Positions 1 through 6,663 of a stretch of 22,962 nt of DNA are shown piece after piece (positions within the stretch are counted from its first letter, which is position 1; each line of letters opens with the position of its first letter). The DNA is taken from positions 1 to 22,962 of IMG/VR virus record IMGVR_UViG_3300006754_000189; one strand, 5' to 3'. This stretch comes from a virus. The notes below the pieces were generated by a model, which did no database searches, was not told the DNA's origin, and worked only from the letters and a program-made list of their open reading frames with translations. The translations under genes and the position numbers were made by a program.

Positions 1-2
1 AG

Positions 3-362
3 GCCCTGGCCGCAGGTGCAGATTTTGTTATGGTTGGGTCTTTATTCGCAGGGACAAAGGAGACACCGGGAAATGTTTTTACATCAAACAAAGGAAAGAA
101 GTATAAAATCTACAGAGGAATGGCATCAACAAAAGCACAAGAAGACTGGAGGGGGAAATCTTCCACCCCGGAAGGAGTTTCAACTACAGTTACCTACAAA
201 GGGAAGGTTGCTTCTATATTGGATAATCTTTTGGGCGGTATTAGGAGTGGATTTAGCTATTCTGGTGTGCGATCTTTGAAAGATCTACAAATTAAAGCTA
301 AGTTTATTCGGCAAACCGCCGCTGGCCAAGTAGAAAGCTCTACTCATATTATGAGAAAATAA
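3..362 (+). CDS. IMP dehydrogenase / GMP reductase family protein, 3' end only
   Basis: This is the C-terminal part (about 119 residues) of a purine-nucleotide oxidoreductase; the gene starts before the window. Seen: A-G-A-D-x-V-M-x-G-S-L-F-A-G-x-x-E-x-P-G, which matches the phosphate-binding/flavodoxin-like end of the IMPDH/GMPR barrel; then Y-R-G-M-A-S, a P-E-G-V segment, Y-K-G-K-V, and L-G-G-I-R-S-G-F-S-Y-S-G-V, and a tail K-F-I-R-Q-T-A-A-G-Q-V-E-S-S-T-H resembling the IMPDH C-terminus. The catalytic Cys loop lies upstream, so IMPDH (IMP to XMP) and GMP reductase (GMP to IMP) cannot be separated with certainty. The role is probably adjustment of purine pools during infection. The next gene starts one base after the stop codon. 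Confidence 0.8.
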   Translation, partial: ALAAGADFVMVGSLFAGTKETPGNVFTSNKGKKYKIYRGMASTKAQEDWRGKSSTPEGVSTTVTYKGKVASILDNLLGGIRSGFSYSGVRSLKDLQIKAKFIRQTAAGQVESSTHIMRK

Positions 363-363
363 G

Positions 364-690
364 ATGTCTGAATATGGTTACGATAAAAAACAAATTTGTT
401 TTGATAGTGTGGTAAAATTACACGCTGATCTTAAAATAAGGTTACACCACGATAACATAAAAATTAAAGAATTTTTTAATGAAGTAGTAAAAGCCTATGT
501 TGAAAGAGACGAATACCTAACGGAGTTTGTGGAGAAACTAAAAGAAAAAAAGAAAATCTCTCAGAATATCAGAAACAAATCTTTGAAGTCACGTCAAAAA
601 CAAAAAGAAATTATTAATCAATTTGGTTTGAATAAAGATGAAATTGAAAATATATTTGATATAATAGAAAAGGAGAATTCAGAGTTATGA
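364..690 (+). CDS. hypothetical helical protein, possible ribbon-helix-helix N-terminus
   Basis: I do not recognise this 108-aa protein. It is strongly charged and predicted helical. The first half (V-V-K-L-H-A-D-L-K-I-R-L-H-H, then K-E-F-F-N-E-V-V-K-A-Y) has the spacing of a short beta strand followed by helices, as in ribbon-helix-helix DNA-binding proteins, but I cannot confirm this. Residues 55-75 are very basic (K/R-rich) and the C-terminus is acidic. The ATG follows the upstream stop by a single base, and the stop overlaps the next ATG by four bases (ATGA), so translation is probably coupled across three genes. Confidence 0.7.
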   Translation: MSEYGYDKKQICFDSVVKLHADLKIRLHHDNIKIKEFFNEVVKAYVERDEYLTEFVEKLKEKKKISQNIRNKSLKSRQKQKEIINQFGLNKDEIENIFDIIEKENSEL

Positions 691-926
691 GAAAGTGTTT
701 AGAAAAATGTGTTAAAAATAATATAAAATGTAAACAAAAAGAGTGTCGAGTGTGGATAGATTATGAAGTGGATATGAATTGTTCCCTCCTATCGGTACAG
801 AAACACGGTGACTTAACATTAGAAGAAACAGCAAAGAGATTAAATTTAAGTATTGTGCGTGTAAAACAGTTACAGGACCGAGCCATACAAAAATTGCAAA
901 AAAACAGACGTTTAAAGGTATTGTAA
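687..926 (+). CDS. small Cys-rich sigma-region-4-like DNA-binding protein
   Basis: A 79-aa protein. Residues about 43-72 (L-T-L-E-E-T-A-K-R-L-N-L-S-I-V-R-V-K-Q-L-Q, then A-I-Q-K-L) match the helix-turn-helix of sigma-70 region 4, the part that reads the -35 box. The N-terminal half has five cysteines (C4, C8, C15, C20, C32) and the motif C-R-V-W-I-D-Y-E-V-D-M-N-C, suggesting a metal site. Regions 1-3 of a sigma factor are absent, so it cannot replace one. A role as a promoter-recognition accessory or anti-/co-sigma factor for late genes is inference. Similar stand-alone proteins are, to my recollection, common in marine myophages. It overlaps the upstream gene by ATGA. Confidence 0.75.
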   Translation: MRKCLEKCVKNNIKCKQKECRVWIDYEVDMNCSLLSVQKHGDLTLEETAKRLNLSIVRVKQLQDRAIQKLQKNRRLKVL

Positions 927-988
927 CTATTTATTAAAGGAAACGCCAGAGGTGCTGGCACACGGATCATAACAAGGAGATTTTTCCA

Positions 989-1588
989 ATGAGCAACAAA
1001 AAGAACTTACTAAAAGAAAACACAGTTCGGCGCTTTATGAAACTGGCCGGTACACAGGCTATCGGAAGTGGCTTTTTACAAGAGAATTATGAGGAGCTTA
1101 CTGAGGCTCCCGAAGATGAACTTGAGGCTGAAGTCGAAGTCGAAGAAGAGTTGCCTGGTGAGCCAGAAGGCGTTGAACTAGAAGCAGAAGAAGAAGTTGA
1201 AGAAGAGCCGGAAGACGAAGGCTCTATTGAAGCGTTTGCACGAGATACTTTAGATGCAGTTGCGCGCGTTGCTGAAAAGCATGGCGTCGACATTGAAGTC
1301 GAAGAAGGTGAAGAGCCTGAAGAAGTAGAAGTCGGTGAAATGGAAGTTGAAGAAGATGACCTGGAAGGGGAGCTTGGGCCTGGAGACGAAGAAGTTGAAG
1401 CCAAAGAGGAAGATGAGGAGGCGGCTTTAGAAGCCCTCCAAGAGATTACCTATATCGATGAAGACGTCTTGATGGAGAAGGTATATAAACGTGTTTCTTC
1501 ACGACTACTTAAAGAAAAACGTGCAGATGCCGTAGCTGAAAAGTTGGCCCGAAGGCTAGCCAGTCGTGTTTCCAAGAAGCTACGCTAA
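989..1588 (+). CDS. highly acidic protein, possible prohead core/scaffold component
   Basis: 199 aa with a clear Shine-Dalgarno (AAGGAG) nine bases before the ATG. Three parts are visible: a basic N-terminus with the motif K-N-L-L-K-E-N-T-V-R-R-F-M-K-L-A, a long Glu-rich low-complexity stretch (about residues 30-148) built from repeated E-V-E and E-E-E units, and a basic helical C-terminus ending L-A-R-R-L-A-S-R-V-S-K-K-L-R. Acidic proteins with basic ends are typical of phage prohead core proteins (T4 gp67 is an example). Nearby ClpP-like protease and surface proteins fit a morphogenesis block. Function is inferred from composition and context only. The 62-bp gap upstream holds a 5-bp GC hairpin (945-959) of unknown meaning. 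Confidence 0.7.
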   Translation: MSNKKNLLKENTVRRFMKLAGTQAIGSGFLQENYEELTEAPEDELEAEVEVEEELPGEPEGVELEAEEEVEEEPEDEGSIEAFARDTLDAVARVAEKHGVDIEVEEGEEPEEVEVGEMEVEEDDLEGELGPGDEEVEAKEEDEEAALEALQEITYIDEDVLMEKVYKRVSSRLLKEKRADAVAEKLARRLASRVSKKLR

Positions 1589-1593
1589 TATAA

Positions 1594-1971
1594 ATGTATG
1601 AGTTGATATGGTTCGTTGCCGGCGCCATCACTTATAAATTTCTTTCAAAGTTGTTTGCCTTGGGGCAAGCTGCCGTTGTGTTTAAACATATTGAAATTAA
1701 CATTTTAGTTATTTTGGCATCCTTGACGGAAGACATTTCGTTTATCAAGGCCCTTCGATATAAAACAATGAAAGACTCCGGTGTCGATCCCGAGCAAATA
1801 GAAAAGAATCGTGTGCTTGATGATGAATTCTTCGATGCGTGGAAAGTTTCTTGCATTTATAATATGCGTACATCAACACCACGTTATATCAAGCCCTCGT
1901 TTTCTACTTGGAACGAGGGAATGAATCTTATGAACAAATTTTATAAGGACCAGAAGAGTGACAGACTTTAA
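1594..1971 (+). CDS. hypothetical protein with N-terminal membrane segment
   Basis: 125 aa. Residues 1-20 (L-I-W-F-V-A-G-A-I-T-Y, then L-F-A-L-G) form one hydrophobic segment, followed by a mostly helical soluble part with S-G-V-D-P-E-Q-I-E and a Trp at F-D-A-W-K. I believe similar short proteins occur next to structural genes in marine myophages, but no function is known to me. The start is six bases after the upstream stop and has little Shine-Dalgarno, so translation may depend on the preceding gene. The 3' end overlaps the next gene by 14 bases. Confidence 0.7.
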   Translation: MYELIWFVAGAITYKFLSKLFALGQAAVVFKHIEINILVILASLTEDISFIKALRYKTMKDSGVDPEQIEKNRVLDDEFFDAWKVSCIYNMRTSTPRYIKPSFSTWNEGMNLMNKFYKDQKSDRL

Positions 1972-2245
1972 AACAGGTAACAAAGCACTAGAATGGTTTA
2001 TAAAAGAGGGCGCCTTAACTCAGCAGGACAATATTTATACGGCGCCGCGAGTTTTTGTGGCAAATTCAATTATTAATTGGGTTAAAACAGAATCTTCAAC
2101 CTTAAAACAAAAAGAAATAGAGTATATAATGAAAACGGTGAGATTGTTTTTACAAAATCAACTGGAACTAAAATGGGCTGACGGCAGAATAGAAATAGTA
2201 TCAACAACGAGTGCTGACAGTGAGCCATTGTTTGAAGAATTATGA
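1958..2245 (+). CDS. hypothetical protein
   Basis: 95 aa, not recognised. It starts with GTG inside the 3' end of the previous gene (14-nt overlap); AAGGACCAGAAGA just upstream supplies a weak ribosome site. The body is amphipathic helical (A-L-E-W-F-I-K-E-G, I-E-Y-I-M-K-T-V-R-L-F-L) with an acidic C-terminus. Context is the block between the acidic scaffold-like protein and the ClpP-like protease. Confidence 0.65.
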   Translation: MTDFKTGNKALEWFIKEGALTQQDNIYTAPRVFVANSIINWVKTESSTLKQKEIEYIMKTVRLFLQNQLELKWADGRIEIVSTTSADSEPLFEEL

Positions 2246-2263
2246 TCTTAACAGAGGAATTAT

Positions 2264-2950
2264 ATGAAACGCCTGACAGAAGAGAAAGAAGCTCCAGAAG
2301 AGAAAGAGGCGCCCCAAACCGACTCTTCAGTGGAACCAGAGAGATCTCCGATCATTTTGTTAAACTCTCTCAAAGAGGAGCCTCCAAAATTAAGGATGCT
2401 TGGCTTGTTCGGAGACTTAAACGAAGAAAAGGTAACTGACTTAGTTCAGGGTTTTTTTGCTTTGTATCAATGTGGGGCAGAAAATATTCATGAAGACCCA
2501 GAAGATGTAGGATCCCCTATAAAAGAGGTTATTTATAAACCCATTGAATTTAATATTTCAACGTGGGGCGGTTGTGCAAGGGGCATGTTTGCGGTTTATG
2601 ACGCAATGCGAAGCGTGAGAGAGGAGTGTGAGATAATAACTTATGGTTTGGGGAAGGTTATGTCTGCCGGCGTTTTGCTATTGGCGGCAGGTACTAAAGG
2701 TTCACGTAAAATTGGCAAAAATTGTCGAGTGATGATACATAGTGTTCGAGCCGATCAATTCGGAGCAATCCATAATCTTGAAAATGAGTTTGAAGAAACT
2801 AAATGGCTGCAAGAACAGCATATTAATGCCTTGGTAGAGGAATCAGATCTGAGCAAGAAACATCTTAAAAAGCTTTTGGACAGGAAGGTAAACGTTTACC
2901 TTACAGCAAAAGAAGCGGTAGAATACGGCATAGCAGATATTATTGTTTAA
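2264..2950 (+). CDS. ClpP-like serine protease (possible prohead protease), catalytic Asp replaced
   Basis: 228 aa, ClpP/crotonase-type fold. Seen: S-T-W-G-G-C at 99-104 (the oxyanion strand, S-x-G-G-x in ClpP), G-K-V-M-S-A-G with the nucleophile at Ser134, R-V-M-I-H with His159, and V-Y-L-T-A-K-E-A-V-E-Y-G-I-A-D near the end. Aligned with E. coli ClpP (D-R-F-L-S-A-P-E-A-V-E-Y-G), the third catalytic residue Asp171 corresponds to Asn210 here. The first 35 residues are an added Glu/Lys/Pro-rich extension. In phages, ClpP-like proteins often mature the prohead; the acidic scaffold-like gene nearby fits that. AGAGGA lies ahead of the ATG. Being a partner of host ClpX/A is the alternative. Confidence 0.85.
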   Translation: MKRLTEEKEAPEEKEAPQTDSSVEPERSPIILLNSLKEEPPKLRMLGLFGDLNEEKVTDLVQGFFALYQCGAENIHEDPEDVGSPIKEVIYKPIEFNISTWGGCARGMFAVYDAMRSVREECEIITYGLGKVMSAGVLLLAAGTKGSRKIGKNCRVMIHSVRADQFGAIHNLENEFEETKWLQEQHINALVEESDLSKKHLKKLLDRKVNVYLTAKEAVEYGIADIIV

Positions 2951-2963
2951 AAGGGGAATTATT

Positions 2964-3872
2964 ATGGGTTGGAGACAAAATCTTTATAATAAGCGGTCGG
3001 CAAAAAAGTACGGGTGGTACCCTCGCTGGTTTGAAGCCGATGGTTTTAATGATGAACTGACTGAAAATATAAAAAACTTTCAACTGAACCACAGTCAGGC
3101 CCAAGATGGGTTGTGTGGCCCAATCACTTATCGGCTCATATTAGCCGCACGGGAAGCCTCTCAAAATAATATGCCTTCAGAAGACGAATGTAAATATATT
3201 ATTTGCGGTGACCGCAAGGTGCCCATCCAATGGGATAAAGTAAATAATATATATGAGGTTGATAACTATGCGCTCCCTTCCAACTGTTATAAAAAATATA
3301 AACCCAAGAAGAGAGACATCAAAATGATTATTACCCATTTTGATGTTTGTCTGTCGGCCGCATCTTGCAAGCGTGTTTTGGAAAAGAAAGGCATATCCAG
3401 TCACTTTGTTATTGATAATGATGGCACGATTTGTCAGATGGTAGATCCTCAAAACAGCGCTTGGCATGCTGGTAAGAGGGCTGTGAATCGGGCTTCAATT
3501 GGTGTTGATATATCAAATGTATATTACACCAAATATCAGAGTTGGTACAAACGCAAGGGATTTGGTAGTAGGCCAGTCCTTGAGGATGTCAAGGTTCACG
3601 GCGTGAAATTGAGGGATTGTTTGGGCTTCTATCCGATACAAATTGAAGCGTATAAGACTCTAGTAAAAACCCTTTGTGATTTTTATAATATTCCCCTTGA
3701 GATGCCGATGAATGAAGACGGCGACGTCCTGCGTCGCGTCAGCAAAAGTGTTCGCTCTGGCAAATTTTCTGGAATTGCGAATCATTTTCATGTGACGAGA
3801 GGCAAAATTGATACTGCCAATCTTGACTGGGATAAGGTATTGAAAGAATTGCAGGAAAATGGCCATCGTTAA
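2964..3872 (+). CDS. endolysin-type N-acetylmuramoyl-L-alanine amidase with peptidoglycan-binding domain
   Basis: 302 aa from the ATG behind AAGGGGAA; an upstream TTG would add seven residues but lacks that spacing. Residues about 25-60 (G-F-N-D-E-L-T-E-N-I-K-N-F-Q, D-G-L-C-G-P-I-T) are a PG_binding_1-type repeat. Residues about 118-290 are an Amidase_2/PGRP-like zinc amidase: I-I-T-H-F-D (His125), S-S-H-F-V-I-D-N-D-G-T-I-C-Q-M-V, A-W-H-A-G (His169), and H-x-H-x-x-x-x-K-x-D (His274/276, Lys281, Asp283), the last resembling the conserved AmpD H...K.D motif. It should cleave the amide between muramic acid and the stem peptide for lysis or DNA entry. No signal peptide is visible. Confidence 0.88.
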   Translation: MGWRQNLYNKRSAKKYGWYPRWFEADGFNDELTENIKNFQLNHSQAQDGLCGPITYRLILAAREASQNNMPSEDECKYIICGDRKVPIQWDKVNNIYEVDNYALPSNCYKKYKPKKRDIKMIITHFDVCLSAASCKRVLEKKGISSHFVIDNDGTICQMVDPQNSAWHAGKRAVNRASIGVDISNVYYTKYQSWYKRKGFGSRPVLEDVKVHGVKLRDCLGFYPIQIEAYKTLVKTLCDFYNIPLEMPMNEDGDVLRRVSKSVRSGKFSGIANHFHVTRGKIDTANLDWDKVLKELQENGHR

Positions 3873-3948
3873 CGTGGCACTCCTACTATATACTAGTATA
3901 ACAATAAGTTTAGTTTTGTTATTATTATTTTGGTATAGAGGTAAAAAG

Positions 3949-4392
3949 ATGGCAAAAAGAATAGGATTGGCAAGGACACAAGTGCTTTTGGAGCAACTTA
4001 AAAGAGACATGTCTTGGGGCGGTTCAACCTTTCAAAATTATAAGAAAACAATAGAAGCAAAGACCAGTGATTATACAATCACAGCGGCCGATAGCGGGAA
4101 AATACTTACGACTGTAGGTGCAGCGGACACAGTTATATTTACCCTCCCAGCGGCAACCCCTTCACTACAAGGGGTTTGGGTTGAAATTGTGCAAGGGGCA
4201 GAAGAGGGTATGAGGATAACATGCGCCACCGCAGGCAGTATAATTTCTCAAGGTGCCGTTGATTGGGATTATCTTGAAAATGTATCTTCTGTTTTGACTG
4301 GGGCACATGCTGAGTGTGTCTGTACAGGCACAAAATGGATTGTTCGAGTAGCAGCAGTTTCTGTTGGTTATTGGTTGTTTACAAAACTTTAA
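3949..4392 (+). CDS. beta-rich putative virion surface protein, copy 1
   Basis: 147 aa. The ATG behind AGAGGT was chosen because the paralogue downstream begins with the same M-A-K-R-I-G-L-A-R-T-Q. A longer reading from 3859 would add 30 residues with a membrane segment; its 14-nt overlap with the amidase gene makes it possible but less likely. A helical N-terminus (to about residue 37) is followed by a beta-sandwich-like region: T-S-D-Y-T-I-T-A-A-D-S-G-K-I, T-V-I-F-T-L-P-A, W-V-E-I-V-Q. This pattern is common in phage tail-fibre or capsid-decoration modules. The role is inferred. Confidence 0.7.
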   Translation: MAKRIGLARTQVLLEQLKRDMSWGGSTFQNYKKTIEAKTSDYTITAADSGKILTTVGAADTVIFTLPAATPSLQGVWVEIVQGAEEGMRITCATAGSIISQGAVDWDYLENVSSVLTGAHAECVCTGTKWIVRVAAVSVGYWLFTKL

Positions 4393-4411
4393 TATCTAAT
4401 TATATTAGATA
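4393..4411. repeat. perfect AT-rich inverted repeat between the two paralogues
   Basis: TATCTAAT, three bases, ATTAGATA: a perfect 8-bp stem directly after the stop of copy 1. It is followed 15 bases later by a T-rich stretch. The stem is too AT-rich for a convincing terminator; it could be an mRNA end stabiliser or protein site. No counterpart follows copy 2. Confidence 0.5.
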
Positions 4412-4455
4412 ACGAATCTAGTTTTTATTTAATGTATAAGGGGAGAAATAAAAAG

Positions 4456-4917
4456 ATGGCAAAAAGAATAGGATTGGCAAGGACACAAGCGCTTTTGGAG
4501 CAACTTAAAAGAGACATGTCTTGGGGCGGTTCAACCTTTCAAAATTATAAGAGAATAATAGAAGCAAAGACCAGCGATTATACAATCACGCTAGCCGATA
4601 GCGGGAAAATATTTACGACAGAAGGAGCTTCCGGCACTGTGGTATTCACTCTACCTGCCCCCACGACTTCACTACAAGGGGTCTGGGTTGAGATTGTTCA
4701 GGCTGCGGCTCAAGATATGAAAATAACTTGCGCCGCAATTGATAGTATTCTTTCTCAAGGTGCCGTTGATTGGGATTATCTTGAAAACACTTCGGCCACT
4801 AGGATTGGGGCACATGCTGAGTGTGTCTGTACAGGCACAAAATGGATTGTTCGGGTTTCGGGTACTTCCCAAGGCGCCGGCCTCTACTGGACGTTTGCAA
4901 ATCAAAAAAAGAAATAA
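4456..4917 (+). CDS. beta-rich putative virion surface protein, copy 2
   Basis: 153 aa, clearly paralogous to the preceding gene over its whole length. The first 43 residues are almost identical, as are G-A-V-D-W-D-Y-L-E-N and G-A-H-A-E-C-V-C-T-G-T-K-W-I-V-R-V. Differences cluster in intervening segments (A-A-P-T-T versus A-A-T-P-S; Q-A-A-A-Q-D versus Q-G-A-E-E-G) and at the C-terminus, which here ends Y-W-T-F-A-N-Q-K-K-K. GGGGAG precedes the ATG. This is a tandem duplication with divergence in likely loops, as expected for surface-exposed phage proteins. The next gene starts two bases after the stop. Confidence 0.7.
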   Translation: MAKRIGLARTQALLEQLKRDMSWGGSTFQNYKRIIEAKTSDYTITLADSGKIFTTEGASGTVVFTLPAPTTSLQGVWVEIVQAAAQDMKITCAAIDSILSQGAVDWDYLENTSATRIGAHAECVCTGTKWIVRVSGTSQGAGLYWTFANQKKK

Positions 4918-4919
4918 TT

Positions 4920-6602
4920 ATGGTTGATATTAATAAAATGGTTGATGGTTATTCTGGTACTACGGGATTAAGTTTTAATTTCCGTGACCTGTTTCAATTA
5001 ATTGAAGAGGCTTTGGAACAACCTCCCCTTCTTGAACGCAGTGCTCCCGAAGCAAAAAAAACTACTTTTACTGTGTCTATGATCCCAGATATTGAAGTGT
5101 CAGAGCTTGGTTGGTCTGATATACGGACTCCCGATCAGCAAGGGGCAGCAGTGGGTCGCACCGAGCGTGAGATTTTGCAAGCCTATTTGGATAATATTGG
5201 CGGCCCAGGCGGGATTGCGACACTTCCCGAAAAATTATCACAACTTTCTGGTTTGGCGGATAACCCTGCACAGTTTGTGAAGTCGCTACAAGGCTCGGAC
5301 AAAAGCGCCGGCTCCAAAATTAAAACTGTAATTTCTTTTCTTGTTTTTTATAAAACATTGACTAAAATTATTTCAAATTTCAATGCCTCTTCTGCTGGCT
5401 TTAGCTTTGAATCCTTTTTGGCTACCTTATTGGGGGGCCAACAAATACCCGCAGCAGGCGCAAGTACGATTGCCGACTTCACTGATGCTGACGGCGAGAA
5501 AATCAGTTTGAAATTGTATGCAGAGAAAACAGTTGAAGTAGGGGGCAGCTTTGATGCTTTGGTGGGGGATTTGATTAAAAACGGCAAGATGACGTATTTG
5601 GTCGTTACTAAAGATATTCGCGGCAACAGAGAAAAATTAGCTGGCACTTTAACATTTTACCAATTTGATTTTACACTTGATAATGTAATGGATATTTTAA
5701 AAGATTCGAAAGCATTTTCGGCTCGGTGTATTATCCTTCCAACTGGGGAGGAAGGCGAGATAGTAGATGTGGAAGTGCCTGAAAAGATACGCGTCGACTT
5801 TGATAAAATACAGACGCTTTTTAAGCAGAACCTAGCACAGAATTTGAAGAGCCAAGAATTGGCGGATGAGATAACCAGTAATCCTCATTTTGTGTATGGC
5901 ACGGATGAAATGTTGGATATTGCAACCGGAAGTGGTACAATTCGCCCCTATGCTACCCCGATGCGCCGTTCCGACAAAAAAACAGCAATGGAACAAGAGT
6001 TGAGGTCTATGCCTTCGCTTCTCGACGTTGAGAATCTTCAACCTATTGTGGCGGCTGTCTATAATTCTCTTTATTCTATACTGCAAGATATCCACGGGCA
6101 GCGTTCAACGCGCCGAGGCCAGGTGGCAGAGATTGTGCCCTCCTTTGGGATATATACCCTCCCGGGGAAAGCAGACACAACAGAAACTCAAAAACAAAAG
6201 ATAAATAACATTAAAGAAGCTGCCTATAAATCCGCTGATATTTACAGAGAGTTGGATGAGGAAGGTAAAAAACGAGCATTATTAAAAACTAATGGTTATT
6301 TAAATGATCTTCAATTCGCTCTTAACAAAACTGAAATTATTGAGCTAGCGCAGGCACAAGGGGGACCCTTTCCAACAGGTAAAATAAAAATTGGAACCGA
6401 GCATCTTCAAGTTATGTTAGATTCTTGTATCGCAGCTTTAAATACTGATATATTTAGTATTTTTAGTGATTTGGAAACCTTATCTGACAGCCTAAATACC
6501 TTCTTTGCCGGCGGTTTAACGGACACCGACTCCGCTGATAATGCCATTAAAAAAGCGAATAGCATTGAAGGTAAAACAACAGAAATAAAATCTGAAAAAT
6601 AG
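4920..6602 (+). CDS. large hypothetical protein, possible nuclease-like central domain
   Basis: 560 aa from the ATG two bases after the upstream stop; an in-frame extension into the previous gene was rejected. I do not recognise the family. Residues about 162-235 show F-E-S-F-L-A-T-L-L-G-G (Glu164), then T-I-A-D-F-T-D (Asp186), G-E-K-I-S-L-K-L (Lys198) and G-G-S-F-D-A-L. The order Glu helix, Asp strand, x-x-K strand is what a PD-(D/E)XK nuclease core looks like, though the middle acidic position is Ser. The rest is mostly helical, with a Gly/Asp-rich end. As it lies between surface proteins and groEL it could equally be a virion protein. Confidence 0.6.
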   Translation: MVDINKMVDGYSGTTGLSFNFRDLFQLIEEALEQPPLLERSAPEAKKTTFTVSMIPDIEVSELGWSDIRTPDQQGAAVGRTEREILQAYLDNIGGPGGIATLPEKLSQLSGLADNPAQFVKSLQGSDKSAGSKIKTVISFLVFYKTLTKIISNFNASSAGFSFESFLATLLGGQQIPAAGASTIADFTDADGEKISLKLYAEKTVEVGGSFDALVGDLIKNGKMTYLVVTKDIRGNREKLAGTLTFYQFDFTLDNVMDILKDSKAFSARCIILPTGEEGEIVDVEVPEKIRVDFDKIQTLFKQNLAQNLKSQELADEITSNPHFVYGTDEMLDIATGSGTIRPYATPMRRSDKKTAMEQELRSMPSLLDVENLQPIVAAVYNSLYSILQDIHGQRSTRRGQVAEIVPSFGIYTLPGKADTTETQKQKINNIKEAAYKSADIYRELDEEGKKRALLKTNGYLNDLQFALNKTEIIELAQAQGGPFPTGKIKIGTEHLQVMLDSCIAALNTDIFSIFSDLETLSDSLNTFFAGGLTDTDSADNAIKKANSIEGKTTEIKSEK

Positions 6603-6603
6603 C

Positions 6604-6632
6604 TTGACTTTTGGGGTATAATGCATTATAGT
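6604..6632 (+). promoter_or_regulatory. sigma-70 promoter of groEL
   Basis: TTGACT, 17 bp, TATAGT. Transcription should begin about 7 bp further on, leaving a short leader with CGGAGGA before the groEL ATG. It begins one base after the upstream stop, giving the chaperonin its own expression. Confidence 0.75.
6617..6630. promoter_or_regulatory. 14-bp perfect palindrome inside the groEL promoter
   Basis: TATAATGCATTATA reads the same on both strands and covers the end of the spacer and most of the -10 box. Its position is ideal for a repressor operator. It is not the CIRCE element. Part of the symmetry comes from an alternative TATAAT at 6617-6622, so chance cannot be excluded. Confidence 0.45.
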
Positions 6633-6663
6633 TTAGACATGCTGCAAAATAATCGGAGGACCA

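Noticed and set aside
1087-1404. Long Ser/Thr-rich ORF on the minus strand
   Set aside because: It is the mirror of the Glu-rich repeats of the acidic + strand gene; no ribosome site or promoter.
2242-2439. Basic Arg-rich ORF overlapping the start of the ClpP-like gene
   Set aside because: It is a frame-shifted reading of the Glu/Pro-rich N-terminal extension; the ClpP frame has all the family motifs.
3889-3900. Perfect palindrome TATACTAGTATA upstream of the first surface-protein gene
   Set aside because: No -35 box fits it and it has no second copy in the window; not enough to call an operator or promoter.
3859-3948. N-terminal extension with a membrane segment for the first surface-protein copy
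   Set aside because: The paralogue lacks it and AGAGGT precedes the internal ATG. Kept only as a possible alternative because of its 14-nt overlap with the amidase gene.
4139-4333. Minus-strand ORF inside the surface-protein gene, and the other minus-strand ORFs across the window
   Set aside because: All overlap well-supported + strand genes, lack Shine-Dalgarno sites and show no recognisable domains.
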